In this document: piece after piece, positions 7,202 through 15,906 of the stretch
How positions within the stretch are numbered: the stretch's first letter is position 1
Layout of the letters: each line of letters starts with the position of its first letter
The notes under the pieces: model-generated
Seen by the model: only the letters and a program-made list of their open reading frames with translations
What the model was told of the DNA's origin: nothing
The model's database searches: none
NCBI GenBank assembly: GCA_937892925.1
Contig: CALBHX010000056.1
Span: 1-21,944 of the forward strand
Direction: 5' to 3'
Origin: an uncultured Lentisphaeraceae bacterium
GTDB taxonomy: Bacteria; Verrucomicrobiota; Kiritimatiellia; RFP12; DVOR01
DNA: 21,944 nucleotides
Program-made: the position numbers and the translations under genes

Positions 7202-9233
7202 GTGCCTGCATCGAAGGGAGCGATTTTTTAGGCGAATTCTGGGGGCGACAGGGGTTGGCGCTCTTCTGATCGCGGGCGCGTGGGGTGTGGCGCCGGGGGT
7301 TGTGGACGACCCGCTGCCGCTGCTGAATGCCCGTACTCCGGCACGCATCTTCCGGGATGGGAAGGGTGTGCCGGTGTTCGCAGCACGAGGGTGGGATGCT
7401 CAGTGGCGTTTTCCCGTGCCGCTGGAGACGCTTCCGCAGGCGGTGATTCATGCAACATTGGCTGTGGAGGATATGCGCTTTTTTCGACATGGCGGGGTGG
7501 ATCTGCTGGCGGCATGTCGGGCACTGTGGCAAAACGTGTCTTCCGGACGTATTGTTTCCGGTGCCTCTACGCTTTCCATGCAGGTGGCGGCACTGGCTTG
7601 CGGGCGGCAGCGAACTTTTTGCGGTAAGCTGCTTCAGGCTCTTCGCGCCCGCCGGATGGAGCGTCTGCACAGCAAACAGGAGATTCTTGAGGCTTATCTA
7701 AATCATGCGCCCTATGGAGGCAAGCTGCATGGCGTGGAGGCGGCTGCTCAGTATTACTTCGGTGTGCCGGCGCGGGCGCTTACGATAGCCGAAGCCGCTT
7801 TGCTTTGCGGGCTTCCCCAGCGCCCTAATGCGTTTCGGCCGGATCGTTTTCCGCTAGCTGCTCGGAAGCGTCAGCACCGTGTGTTGTCTCTGATGGTTCG
7901 GCATGGGAAACTCTCTGCGTGTGAGGCTAGGGAATGTTTGGAAACTCCTCTGCGTTTTCGCGACTTTCGCGTGCCAGCATCGTTTGAACAGTTGGCGCGG
8001 ATGACGGAGCAGTGGCATGCCATTCGAGCAGCTTACCCTTTTGATGTTGATCTTCAGGTGCGTGCCCTGTCTTTGCTTCGGCAGCAGTGTGCGCGGCTTT
8101 CGGGGGTTCGAGATGGCGCGTGCGTGATTCTACCCAACGCACCGGGCGCGGAGCCAGTAGTGTATTTGGGAACGGTTGATATGCATTCCCCTCGCGCCGG
8201 GCAGGTGGATGCTGCGCGTGCGTGGCGCTCTGCCGGCAGTGTGCTGAAGCCGTTTTTCTTTGCCGAGGCTGTCGAGGGTGGGGTGTTGGCGCCGCGGACG
8301 CGTCTTTCTAATCGGTGGTTTCAAGCGGGTGATTATACGCCGGGAAACTATGATGGGGTTTCGGGCGGGGAAGTAACAGCCGCAGAGGCTTTGGCTGCAT
8401 CGCTTAATTTGCCGACCATCCGCCTGGTGGAGATGCTTGGGGTGGAGCGAGTGGAACGGCGGCTGGAGACATTGGGTCTTATGCCGCATGGCGGTTCTCG
8501 CGGGCTGACGCTTGCACTGGGTACGGGCGGAGCATCGCTTTTGGCGCTGACCCGTGCTTACGCGGCCATGCCGCAGGTGTTTTCATCGGAGACGGCGGCT
8601 TTGGTGGCCGGAATGCTTCGCCGTCCGCTTCCGCTGTGTACGGTGGATGCGGCTTGGAAAACCGGCACGGCGAATAACAACACGGATGCATGGTGTGTGG
8701 CCTGGACACCGGATGTGGTGGTGGGGGTTTGGCTGGGCAATAAGGATGGCTCGCGCAGTGAAGCTCTGGTAGGAGTGGAAGCGGCAGCGCCGTTGGCTGG
8801 AGAGTTGCTGACCTTGTGGTATGCAGATCGACAGCCGCCCATTTGGCCATCGGTGGAGAGACTGGCACCTTTGTGTGCAATCAGCGGCTTGACGCCAGGG
8901 CCGGGGTGTACCCAAACGGAAATGGGAGCTGTTCATCCACGGATTCCGCTTCGGGTGTGTACTCGGTGCAAGGGGGCTGAACAGCCCCGGATGGTGATTA
9001 TTCGTTCACCCCGGCAGGGGACGTATCGTGGAGACTCGGTGGTGCTGCCGCTTCAGGCGGATCCATTGGGAGTGGAGTGGATGGTGGATGGCCGTTTGTT
9101 GGGGGGTGTGCGTGAGGCGGTGTTTGCTCCGGGGCGGCATACCCTTCATGCCATGGCTGAGGGGTATACAGCTGCTACGCTTGTTCTGGAGGTAGTTTCG
9201 CCTGCCGGAGAGGATGCCCTGGAGGCGCTGTAG
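7194..9233 (+). CDS. pbpC: Penicillin-binding protein 1C (bifunctional transglycosylase/transpeptidase)
   Basis: Class A PBP1C polymerises glycan from lipid II and carries a transpeptidase domain, anchored in the inner membrane. The 679 residues show a membrane helix (about 15-35), GT51 motifs V-E92-D-M-R-F-F-R-H-G-G-V-D, GASTLSMQ (123-130) and RRMERLHSKQEILEAYLN (153-170), then the transpeptidase SxxK (S349-V-L-K352), S403-L-N405 and K489-T-G-T. A PBP1C-type C-terminal beta domain follows from about 560 (ISGLTPGPGC, two Cys pairs). The start is a TTG at 7194; AAGGAG (7181-7186) inside the A2M end with a 7-base spacer decides it, and no other start is as well placed. Overlap with A2M implies translational coupling and a shared role in responding to protease and wall damage. 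Confidence 0.93.
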   Translation: MTECLHRRERFFRRILGATGVGALLIAGAWGVAPGVVDDPLPLLNARTPARIFRDGKGVPVFAARGWDAQWRFPVPLETLPQAVIHATLAVEDMRFFRHGGVDLLAACRALWQNVSSGRIVSGASTLSMQVAALACGRQRTFCGKLLQALRARRMERLHSKQEILEAYLNHAPYGGKLHGVEAAAQYYFGVPARALTIAEAALLCGLPQRPNAFRPDRFPLAARKRQHRVLSLMVRHGKLSACEARECLETPLRFRDFRVPASFEQLARMTEQWHAIRAAYPFDVDLQVRALSLLRQQCARLSGVRDGACVILPNAPGAEPVVYLGTVDMHSPRAGQVDAARAWRSAGSVLKPFFFAEAVEGGVLAPRTRLSNRWFQAGDYTPGNYDGVSGGEVTAAEALAASLNLPTIRLVEMLGVERVERRLETLGLMPHGGSRGLTLALGTGGASLLALTRAYAAMPQVFSSETAALVAGMLRRPLPLCTVDAAWKTGTANNNTDAWCVAWTPDVVVGVWLGNKDGSRSEALVGVEAAAPLAGELLTLWYADRQPPIWPSVERLAPLCAISGLTPGPGCTQTEMGAVHPRIPLRVCTRCKGAEQPRMVIIRSPRQGTYRGDSVVLPLQADPLGVEWMVDGRLLGGVREAVFAPGRHTLHAMAEGYTAATLVLEVVSPAGEDALEAL

Positions 9234-9483
9234 GTTTTTGAGTCGATTCTGACGTGGTTTCGTCTGCCCTGAGTCCTCGGTCTATCCGCCCTAGCCTTGT
9301 GGTGGCGGTGCAGGTTTGATTTTGTCTGGCCGGTGGCATGCGTGGTGTGGATCAGCTTGGAGGGTTCGATGCTTGGGGCGAAGAATGCTTCTTGGTGTGA
9401 GGAGAGGTAAAAAGACGTTATGGGGAAATAGTTTTTTGATAGACTGACGCTGCCTTGGGTGCGGCGGCGGTTGTGCTCATTGT

Positions 9484-9513
9484 TTGAACGCTCAGTATAA
9501 CGCTCAGTATGAA
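9484..9513 (+). promoter_or_regulatory. Candidate promoter of the PL8 lyase gene
   Basis: TTGAAC (9484-9489) and TATGAA (9508-9513) with an 18-base spacer give a moderate sigma70-like match. An alternative -10 is TATAAC (9496-9501) but its -35 is poor. The tandem repeat covers the spacer and -10 region. Confidence 0.35.
9487..9510 (+). repeat. Perfect tandem 12-base direct repeat
   Basis: AACGCTCAGTAT occurs twice head to tail (9487-9498, 9499-9510), 36 bases upstream of the PL8 start. The unit is not palindromic. Two copies one helical turn plus about 1.5 bases apart could bind two protomers of a regulator on the same face, or may be a simple duplication. Confidence 0.6.
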
Positions 9514-9545
9514 GTGATGGATGAATTAAGTTTTGGAGTCAGTCT

Positions 9546-12500
9546 ATGATCTGGCGATGGGTTCTTCTTGCGGGAATGATTTTGAGGGGATGGTGGCTTT
9601 GTGCTGCACCGATCCTCTTGCTGAATGGTCGCCCGGCGCCGGAGCGGATCACGCTTCCGCAGGGGGCTTGGGTGATGTTTTCGTTGAAGGGAGCACAGAA
9701 GGGGGATCGGCTGGTTTTACGGGAGCAGGAGACGGGGGTGGTGTGGTTTGATGGGGAAGCTAAGACGTGTCGGGCTGGGATGTGGCTGCTGCGGCCCGGT
9801 GTGGTTGCCTTGGAGGCTGCATTTAAACCCGGGGCGGTGGTGAGAAAGCTGGAATTGACGGTTCGGCCGCGGAAGATTGGGGTGCTTTATCCGGGGGCTC
9901 TTGTGCGCGTGCTTCGGCGGTCGGAGAAGATGCCGTTGCTGCCGCCTGCGGCGGCGTTTGTGCCGGCGTGGGCAGAGGCGGCGGTCCCGGCAGGATTCGC
10001 TTGGGCGCGGGATTATCCGCCGTTTCGGACGGCAGAGGGTGTGGTATCTGCGGGATCAAAACCCTTTCATTTGCCGGATTATTGGCATCGCCCGGTGGAG
10101 GGTTTGGCGATAGGAGGAGACGAGGGTTCGGAACGGGCATTTATTGCGTTGCCGGATTTAAAGCGGAAGGATACGGCGGTGCGGTTGGAGGGTACATTGT
10201 TGATTGATCAGCCGGGAATGTATGCGTTCCGAATGGAGACAACGTGTGCGGCGGCATTGGAGGTGGGGCGGAATCGCGGGGTAAATGCCGCTCAGGTGCG
10301 GTTGAACCCAGGTGTCGTGCCATTTGGTGTAACGTTGGCGCGGAAGGATGACGTGAAGCTGACGTTTCGCCTGTTGTGGCGGGTGCCTGGAAGCGAGGGA
10401 TGGGAGCCGGTTCCGCCGGAGCGGGTGATGCATGTGGTGCCGGCGCTCGCAGAGGCGGCATATCGGGCATTTACGCAGGAGATGCCTTATCGCCGGTTGG
10501 TGTTGCGCCCAGAACGGGTGTCGGCGTTGAGACCGCTTCCGGAGGACCCTGCGGAGCTGACGGCGGAGACCTATCGGCCGGCGGCGAAGGCCTTGCTGGA
10601 GCATTATGAGGCCACGGGTAAGGTGGAGACGGCGCGGCGTTTGCTGCGCTTGACGAAAGTCTATTTCGAGGCTGCATGGGCGGCGTACTCGGGCCCGAAG
10701 TTTCTGTGGCTTCAGGATGATTCGCTATTGGCTGATGGGGTGCGTCTGCGGGCTTTTTTGGAAGCTTGCCTGCGGATTCCTGAGTTACAGGCAGCGGCGT
10801 TGGCTACGCGGGCGGCGATGTTTCGGGTGGCGGAGCCGCCTTTTAACCGGAGTTTTTTCAGCGAGTGGCATTTGGGCACGAACGATGTGTATGGAGAGGG
10901 TAAGAACTTTTATGGGCTCGTGTGGCAGGCGGCGGCGCTGTGGGATGACCCGATGGCTTATGATGCTGCACGGAGTTTGTGGGATAACCACTTTCGTTTC
11001 TCACCCGGCACGGGCGAAGGGTTGACGGCGGATGGTTCGTTTGCCTTTCACAATGCGAATGGCCGCCAGATGAACATGGGTGCGTATGGAAGGGATTGGA
11101 TGAATCGAGCGATTCGTCTGCCCCGATTGGGGACGCCGTGGGGGGAGACGCGAGAGCAGTGTGAACGACTGGCAGCGTATACGCTGGGTTATGAGTGGGT
11201 GTTGTATCGCGGGGCGATGGCATTTTGTGCCAATGGGCGGCACAATTATCATCGAGGCGATTACCCGAAAGCATTTGCACAGAAACTGGTTTCTCTGCCG
11301 GAGGGGCAAATCTCCCCGCAGACGCGTGCAGCGCTTCGTGCGTTGTTGGATCGACAGCAGGGAAAACAACCTCCGCTTTCGGGCAATCATTTTTTCTTTC
11401 GTCAACTGCTAATGGTGCATCGGAGGGCGGATTATTATCTGGATGTCAAGCTTTCCTCGCCGTTGGTTGGAGGCGTGGAAACGTTCGCGGGGGCAACCCC
11501 TGGGAATCTATCTTTTGGCGATGGGGTAACCACACTTCTCAAATCGGGGGAAGAATACCGTTCGATTCACCGGTATAACATTCCCGATTCATTGTGGCGG
11601 TTCCGGTCGCTGCCAGGGACTACGCAGCTAAATGAGGAATGGGGAAGCTTGGATAAGTGGAATGGATTGGATCGATATCGGGCGGGGTGTGGGCAACGTG
11701 CCGGTGGTGTGAGCGATGGCGAATTGGGGAGTTGTGCGTTTGAGTTTGTCAGCCATGGGCGGAACGCTACACGTGCACGGAAGTTTTTCGTTTTTCTAGA
11801 AGATGGCCTTTTCGTGTTAGGCGGCGGGATTACAGGAGCCAAAGCGGCGTCGGCACCCTTTTCCTATCGTTCGAATCTAAATCAGACGGCATTTATGGGG
11901 GATTTGTCGGTGCGTGCGGCAGATGGAACCACGGCGGCGATTCAGGCGTCTGTTACGGAAGAGCATCTGGTGTTTCCGCTGACACAGCGCTTTTGGGTGG
12001 AACACGCGGGGATTGGATATCTGGTGTTGCCTTCGGCAGGGCCGGCGGATCGGGGTGCGGCGTTGCATATCCGCGTGTCAGAGCGAACACCTGAGAACCG
12101 GTTGGTTTCGGCTATTTACAATGCCGATACTCCGGGCATGGCGGCTTATCGAGAGGCGTGTGCAGAGCTGACGGCTAAAGGACGGAAGGCTGTGGTGCTT
12201 GAGATCTGGGTGGATCATGGGCAGCAGCCGGCGGATGCTTCGGTTGCGTATTTTGTTTGTATGCGTCCGGAGAAGTATGCAAATGGCCGTTTGCTGCATG
12301 AGCCGCCTGTGGATGTGTTAGAAAACAGTGCGCAGTGTCAGGCGGTGAAGGATAAGACTTCTGGGATTGTTCATGCCTTTTTTTATGCAGCAGGAACGCT
12401 TGCAGCGGCACCTCGAGTGGGAGTTGATCGGCCTGCCGCGTTGATGCTCCGCCCGAAGGGGCGGGGCTGGCTGCTGACGGTGCAGGATCCAACGGCCGCC

Positions 12501-12644
12501 TGTACGCCGAAGGTGGAGCAACACGCTTCAGCAATTCAAGTTTCGCTTCCTGGCGGCAAACAAACCGTTACATTGCCGGGCGCGGGTGACCCGGATGATC
12601 GGCGGCAGGGCGCTCCGATTACGGTATCCATGCCGGGGCGATGA
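9546..12644 (+). CDS. Secreted polysaccharide lyase family 8 (glycosaminoglycan-type lyase)
   Basis: PL8 enzymes cleave uronate-containing polymers (hyaluronan, chondroitin, xanthan) by beta-elimination. The 1032-residue protein has a signal peptide (about 1-21), an extra N-terminal beta region (about 25-300), an alpha toroid (about 330-600) and a beta super-sandwich (about 610-1030). Toroid motifs match the family: GKN454, DGSFAFH502, GAY514G and GR565HNYHR570. The spacings N to H (48) and H to R (63) are close to those recalled for pneumococcal hyaluronate lyase (N349, H399, R462), while H to Y is 12 instead of 9. The sandwich has the family's HRRADYYLDVK, FGDGVTTLL and W-x-x-x-x-L-P-G-T-T blocks. 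The aromatic NWW patch is replaced by FFSEWHLG (437-444). GGAG seven bases before the ATG supports the start. Substrate cannot be told from sequence. No sulfatase or transporter adjoins it. Confidence 0.82.
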   Translation: MIWRWVLLAGMILRGWWLCAAPILLLNGRPAPERITLPQGAWVMFSLKGAQKGDRLVLREQETGVVWFDGEAKTCRAGMWLLRPGVVALEAAFKPGAVVRKLELTVRPRKIGVLYPGALVRVLRRSEKMPLLPPAAAFVPAWAEAAVPAGFAWARDYPPFRTAEGVVSAGSKPFHLPDYWHRPVEGLAIGGDEGSERAFIALPDLKRKDTAVRLEGTLLIDQPGMYAFRMETTCAAALEVGRNRGVNAAQVRLNPGVVPFGVTLARKDDVKLTFRLLWRVPGSEGWEPVPPERVMHVVPALAEAAYRAFTQEMPYRRLVLRPERVSALRPLPEDPAELTAETYRPAAKALLEHYEATGKVETARRLLRLTKVYFEAAWAAYSGPKFLWLQDDSLLADGVRLRAFLEACLRIPELQAAALATRAAMFRVAEPPFNRSFFSEWHLGTNDVYGEGKNFYGLVWQAAALWDDPMAYDAARSLWDNHFRFSPGTGEGLTADGSFAFHNANGRQMNMGAYGRDWMNRAIRLPRLGTPWGETREQCERLAAYTLGYEWVLYRGAMAFCANGRHNYHRGDYPKAFAQKLVSLPEGQISPQTRAALRALLDRQQGKQPPLSGNHFFFRQLLMVHRRADYYLDVKLSSPLVGGVETFAGATPGNLSFGDGVTTLLKSGEEYRSIHRYNIPDSLWRFRSLPGTTQLNEEWGSLDKWNGLDRYRAGCGQRAGGVSDGELGSCAFEFVSHGRNATRARKFFVFLEDGLFVLGGGITGAKAASAPFSYRSNLNQTAFMGDLSVRAADGTTAAIQASVTEEHLVFPLTQRFWVEHAGIGYLVLPSAGPADRGAALHIRVSERTPENRLVSAIYNADTPGMAAYREACAELTAKGRKAVVLEIWVDHGQQPADASVAYFVCMRPEKYANGRLLHEPPVDVLENSAQCQAVKDKTSGIVHAFFYAAGTLAAAPRVGVDRPAALMLRPKGRGWLLTVQDPTAACTPKVEQHASAIQVSLPGGKQTVTLPGAGDPDDRRQGAPITVSMPGR

Positions 12645-12702
12645 GATGTTCACTGGGTCTGGACAGTCTTTGCTTGTCTTCATTGCCTTGAGAGACAGAT
12701 GG

Positions 12703-14982
12703 TTATGGCTCAGGTTTCAGGCTCACGCAGTGAACGGTGCCGCCGAGGTCGGCTACGTAGGCCTGATCCTTCAGAATAAGGGGCGTGCCTAGAAGTGGAG
12801 CCCCAAGGGGTTGCTTCCAGAGCACGCGGCCGTCTGCTAGAGCCACAGCGTAAAGTACGCCATCCGCAGCGGCGATATAGACGGTGCCACCTTGGCGGAC
12901 GGGGGTTCCCTGAATAGGGGTCATGGGCGTGTGGGAATAACAGGGTGTAAAGGTTAGCCCCACGCCAACGGGGCATTTCCAGCGAGGCTTAAGCGTGATT
13001 TTGTCAAGGGCAACAAGGCCTTCATTGACGGTGGAAAGAAGAATCAAAGCATCCGTAATAAGGGGTTGACCGCCGGTTTCGAGGGAGAATCCGAGATCCT
13101 TCTTTTTTAAAATCTTACCGGAACGAGCCTCGATCAAAGCCAATGAATGCCGGGCACAGACCCACAGGTTGTCGCCATCGGGGGCGGGCAGGGAGCCGCG
13201 GAAACGGAAGTCGGCATCCCGAAGCACCCAGCGAAGCTTTCCAGTGATAGCATCGGAGGCATAGAGCGCATCCCAGTGCGAACCTTGAACGAGGGTTTGC
13301 GAGGGTTCGTGCAGAATGGGACGGTCGGGCGTGCCTTCCCGCAGTTTCCAGCCTCCGTTTTGCCAGCGGATCTTGCCAGAGACGGGATCAAAGGCTGTGA
13401 GGCTTTGTCCGGCGCCGGCATAGAGTGTGCCCTGAGCGGCGGTAAGGCCGCTGACGAGGCCGGGCAGCGGGGCGCAGGGCAGGTGGCATTCCCACAACAG
13501 CTTGCCATCGGCGGTATTGAACGCATAAACCCAGCCCCAGACGTCCTGTGCAAAGACACGGCCATCCATAACGGCCAGCGTATTTTTAACGGAGGCGCGG
13601 GTGTGGGCGCGCCACAGGCGTTTGCCTGTGGCAGCATCAAGGGCGGTTACACCGCCAACGCCGGAGAGATTGTCATCAAGCGTCCCGATGAAGACTTTGT
13701 TCCCTTCTGCCACAGGGTTGGAGAAAAGGATGCCTTCACCGGCGGGGGCGTTCCAGAGCAGCCGCCCGGGTGTGGAAGGCAGAGGCGTGGAAAGGGAGGT
13801 GCCATCGGCAAAGACAGCGCGCACTTCACCCTGGGCGGGGAGTTTCCCCTGCCAGGACCAATCGGAATGCTGCAAGAGCGGTTTGCCATTTACGGAGATG
13901 CTTCGGGTGGCAGCAGCGGTTTTGTAAGCATTGACGGTGAGTATGCCGTTGGGGGCGGGCAGGGCGGTGAGGACGCCTGCCACGGGGGCATAACGCAGGG
14001 TAGAACGGGGAGTCCCATCTGCTGATACGTGAAAGAGCCGGAAAGAGGCGGGGGAATAATCGATGCCGCCTTTCTCAGGTGCTGAAGTGCAGAAAGTGCT
14101 GACGTTGCCCTGCTTTCGAGCCAAGTTGATGTGCCAGTGGCCGTAGATCCATGCCTTAAGGTTGTAATGCAGCAGATTTAGATTACCATAGGTAAAGTGA
14201 TCACCCGTGAACAGCAGTTCGTGACAGAAGATCATCACGGGGGTGCCTTTGGGGAGAACTGCCAAATCGTTGGCCAGCCAGGCAGAGACCTGAGCGGTCG
14301 TGTAAGAGGGGCGGTGATCTCCGCTTGGCATGGGTAACACCACGTAGTGCGTGCCTCCGGCGTTGAAGGAATACCAAGCCGGCCCGTAAAGAGAAGTGAA
14401 AAGAGCTTCCCCGGTGGCGCCGCGTACGAGATCATGATTGCCAATGCCATAGAAGACTGGCACACCGATCGTTTGCGCATTGATCAGGCGAATGTGATCT
14501 TTCAAGCCGCGCTCGTAACAGATATCGCCGGTGTGCATTATAAAAGCGGCTTGTTCTGTGGCAGCGAGCGTCTTGAGTTCCTCGGCCATGGTCTGATAGT
14601 GCGGAGCCGCACCGCTGCTCATCTCGGTGTCGGTGAGGTGAATGAAGGTGTGGGCTCCTTTATTGGCCGGAGCCCAAGGCTGTAGGGCAAAGGCGTAACG
14701 TGCGTTTTCCCCGATAGGCAGATAGTGCTGCGCAGCTCGAAAGCCGTCGGGTACAGAAAGCGCTACAAAATGAGCCTGCGGATGATCTGCCGGGAGGCTG
14801 AAGCGCCCTTGCGCATCGGAGAGTACAACGTGGAGGCCATCACTCACGGCCGCATGAGCGATTCTAGGTTCATCAATTTCCTGCACGCCGTTCCCATTAT
14901 GGTCAAGAAAGACGGTTCCGGAAACGGCTGCACATGCTAGGCCTGCCCCAAGGCACGCCATTACGGCCACAATCTGTTTCAT
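12703..14982 (-). CDS. Exported calcineurin-like phosphoesterase with C-terminal PQQ-type beta-propeller
   Basis: The 759-residue protein starts with a signal peptide (likely cut after A-C-A at 16-18) and a short beta domain (about 19-100) containing a Ca-binding-like DHNGNGVQEID segment, as in SdrD-B or MetallophosN domains. The phosphoesterase domain (about 110-300) has D118-T-E120, GD153, GNH183D, FCH254 and GH282WH284; the first motif is normally DxH, so one metal ligand is Glu here. From about 405 to 755 there are repeated AxDxxTGKxxW units typical of PQQ-like (YVTN/quinoprotein-type) propellers, without evidence for a bound cofactor. Substrate is unknown; phospholipid, phosphodiester or pyrophosphate substrates are all possible. 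AAAGGA precedes the ATG. It is convergent with the PL8 lyase (58-base gap, no clear terminator seen). Confidence 0.85.
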   Translation of the reverse strand: MKQIVAVMACLGAGLACAAVSGTVFLDHNGNGVQEIDEPRIAHAAVSDGLHVVLSDAQGRFSLPADHPQAHFVALSVPDGFRAAQHYLPIGENARYAFALQPWAPANKGAHTFIHLTDTEMSSGAAPHYQTMAEELKTLAATEQAAFIMHTGDICYERGLKDHIRLINAQTIGVPVFYGIGNHDLVRGATGEALFTSLYGPAWYSFNAGGTHYVVLPMPSGDHRPSYTTAQVSAWLANDLAVLPKGTPVMIFCHELLFTGDHFTYGNLNLLHYNLKAWIYGHWHINLARKQGNVSTFCTSAPEKGGIDYSPASFRLFHVSADGTPRSTLRYAPVAGVLTALPAPNGILTVNAYKTAAATRSISVNGKPLLQHSDWSWQGKLPAQGEVRAVFADGTSLSTPLPSTPGRLLWNAPAGEGILFSNPVAEGNKVFIGTLDDNLSGVGGVTALDAATGKRLWRAHTRASVKNTLAVMDGRVFAQDVWGWVYAFNTADGKLLWECHLPCAPLPGLVSGLTAAQGTLYAGAGQSLTAFDPVSGKIRWQNGGWKLREGTPDRPILHEPSQTLVQGSHWDALYASDAITGKLRWVLRDADFRFRGSLPAPDGDNLWVCARHSLALIEARSGKILKKKDLGFSLETGGQPLITDALILLSTVNEGLVALDKITLKPRWKCPVGVGLTFTPCYSHTPMTPIQGTPVRQGGTVYIAAADGVLYAVALADGRVLWKQPLGAPLLGTPLILKDQAYVADLGGTVHCVSLKPEP

Positions 14983-15004
14983 CTGTTCGAATCCTTTCAG
15001 GCAT

Positions 15005-15033
15005 ATTAAAGGGTAAAAAACTCCTCACGGCAA
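15005..15033 (-). promoter_or_regulatory. Promoter of the phosphoesterase gene
   Basis: On the minus strand TTGCCG (15033-15028), a 17-base spacer and TTTAAT (15010-15005) fit a promoter that would give a leader of about 16 bases carrying the AAAGGA ribosome site. Its -35 overlaps the 3' arm of the hairpin below. Confidence 0.45.
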
Positions 15034-15053
15034 GCCCTTTTGACAGGCTTGCC
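15029..15053 (-). terminator. Hairpin between vWA gene and phosphoesterase gene
   Basis: GGCAAGCC (15029-15036) and GGCTTGCC (15046-15053) are perfect 8-base inverted repeats with a 9-base loop, 35 bases past the vWA stop. Reading in the minus direction a run of six Ts follows the stem after eight bases. It could terminate the vWA transcript or attenuate read-through into the phosphoesterase gene. Confidence 0.5.
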
Positions 15054-15087
15054 CCCGAGTGCCTACGCATGAGCGCGGCAGAATCAG

Positions 15088-15900
15088 TTATTTTCGCTTT
15101 TTTCGGGGGTTGACACGTTCCACGTAGGAGCCTTTGCCGAGGGTGGCGAGCTCCTTTAGAAAGACGGAAGGCTGCCCAATGGCGATACAGGAAAACACAA
15201 CGTCTTTGGGCGGTGGCGGAAGGGCTCGTTGGCTTTTGAATACCGGCACACCCGGGCGTGGTGTCCGCCAACGGCTCCAAGGCTCCCACCACGCGTGCTT
15301 CAGGCTCCATAGTTTTCGTTCGCCTGCTGCCGGAACCTTGCGCGGCAAAGTATACCACGCGGCGACGGCCTTGCGAACCGGATCGGCGTGCGCAGCGATA
15401 TCGTCATCTCCCAGATAAAATATATGGGTGATGTGTTGGCGGGAAACCAGCGGCCACAGGACTTCCCCAAAGGTGTGTTCAAAGGATCCGCCGGAAGTAA
15501 GAGCCCGACTTTCCAGCGCCTGCAGCAGAGCCGCCTGGGCGCCTGGGCGGGTAAAGTCCTGCGGCTCTGTGCCGGTGTGCGGCTCGGAGCCTCCTTCATA
15601 TAGGAGCGAAACCGAGTAGGGGACGCTACGTGTGGCGCTTAAAGCCTGCATTGTCTCGGTCATGGAGCGCACTTCATCACGCAGCGTATCCCACCGGCGC
15701 CCGCCGTCTTTGCGTGCGCCATCTTTACGCCCCATGGACTTTGAGGTGTCAATTACCAAGAGCACGCGAGCACCCGTCTCGGGCAGCTCCACACCGTAAA
15801 AGATCGGCCCGTAACGGTCTTCAGCAGGGGCTTTTGCATTCACACCGCAGCTGAAACAGATCACGCCAATCATCATCACAAGAGAGAGCAACCTTTTCAT
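15088..15900 (-). CDS. Exported von Willebrand factor A-domain protein
   Basis: The ATG at 15900 is chosen because it begins a clear signal peptide, MKRLLSLVMMIGVICFS, with A-K-A cleavage at about residue 24; the open frame extends 102 codons further upstream but that part looks non-coding. The 270-residue product has a vWA domain starting VLLVIDTSKSMGRKDG with the MIDAS motif D51-x-S53-x-S55, a later IFYLGDDD segment where the family has its third metal loop, and a very basic C-terminus (NPRKKRK). vWA domains bind protein partners through a divalent metal. No Shine-Dalgarno is visible; an extended -10 box ends six bases before the ATG. Its neighbour in the same direction is the phosphoesterase; a functional link is possible but unproven. 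Confidence 0.75.
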   Translation of the reverse strand: MKRLLSLVMMIGVICFSCGVNAKAPAEDRYGPIFYGVELPETGARVLLVIDTSKSMGRKDGARKDGGRRWDTLRDEVRSMTETMQALSATRSVPYSVSLLYEGGSEPHTGTEPQDFTRPGAQAALLQALESRALTSGGSFEHTFGEVLWPLVSRQHITHIFYLGDDDIAAHADPVRKAVAAWYTLPRKVPAAGERKLWSLKHAWWEPWSRWRTPRPGVPVFKSQRALPPPPKDVVFSCIAIGQPSVFLKELATLGKGSYVERVNPRKKRK

Positions 15901-15906
15901 ATTTAT

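Larger units (their letters stand above)
9234..9545. other. 312-base intergenic region before the PL8 lyase
   Basis: No ORF with a credible ribosome site and no clear rho-independent terminator for the pbpC unit was seen here. The region is G/T-rich in its first two thirds. Its only evident structure is the tandem 12-base repeat and candidate promoter at 9484-9513, listed separately. Confidence 0.5.

Noticed and set aside
12645..12702. Terminator between the convergent PL8 and phosphoesterase genes
   Set aside because: No stem of useful length with a T run was found on either strand in the 58 bases.
13147..14025. 292-codon plus-strand ORF inside the phosphoesterase-propeller gene
   Set aside because: It is a Gly-rich antisense shadow with no ribosome site; the minus frame encodes recognisable metal motifs and propeller repeats.
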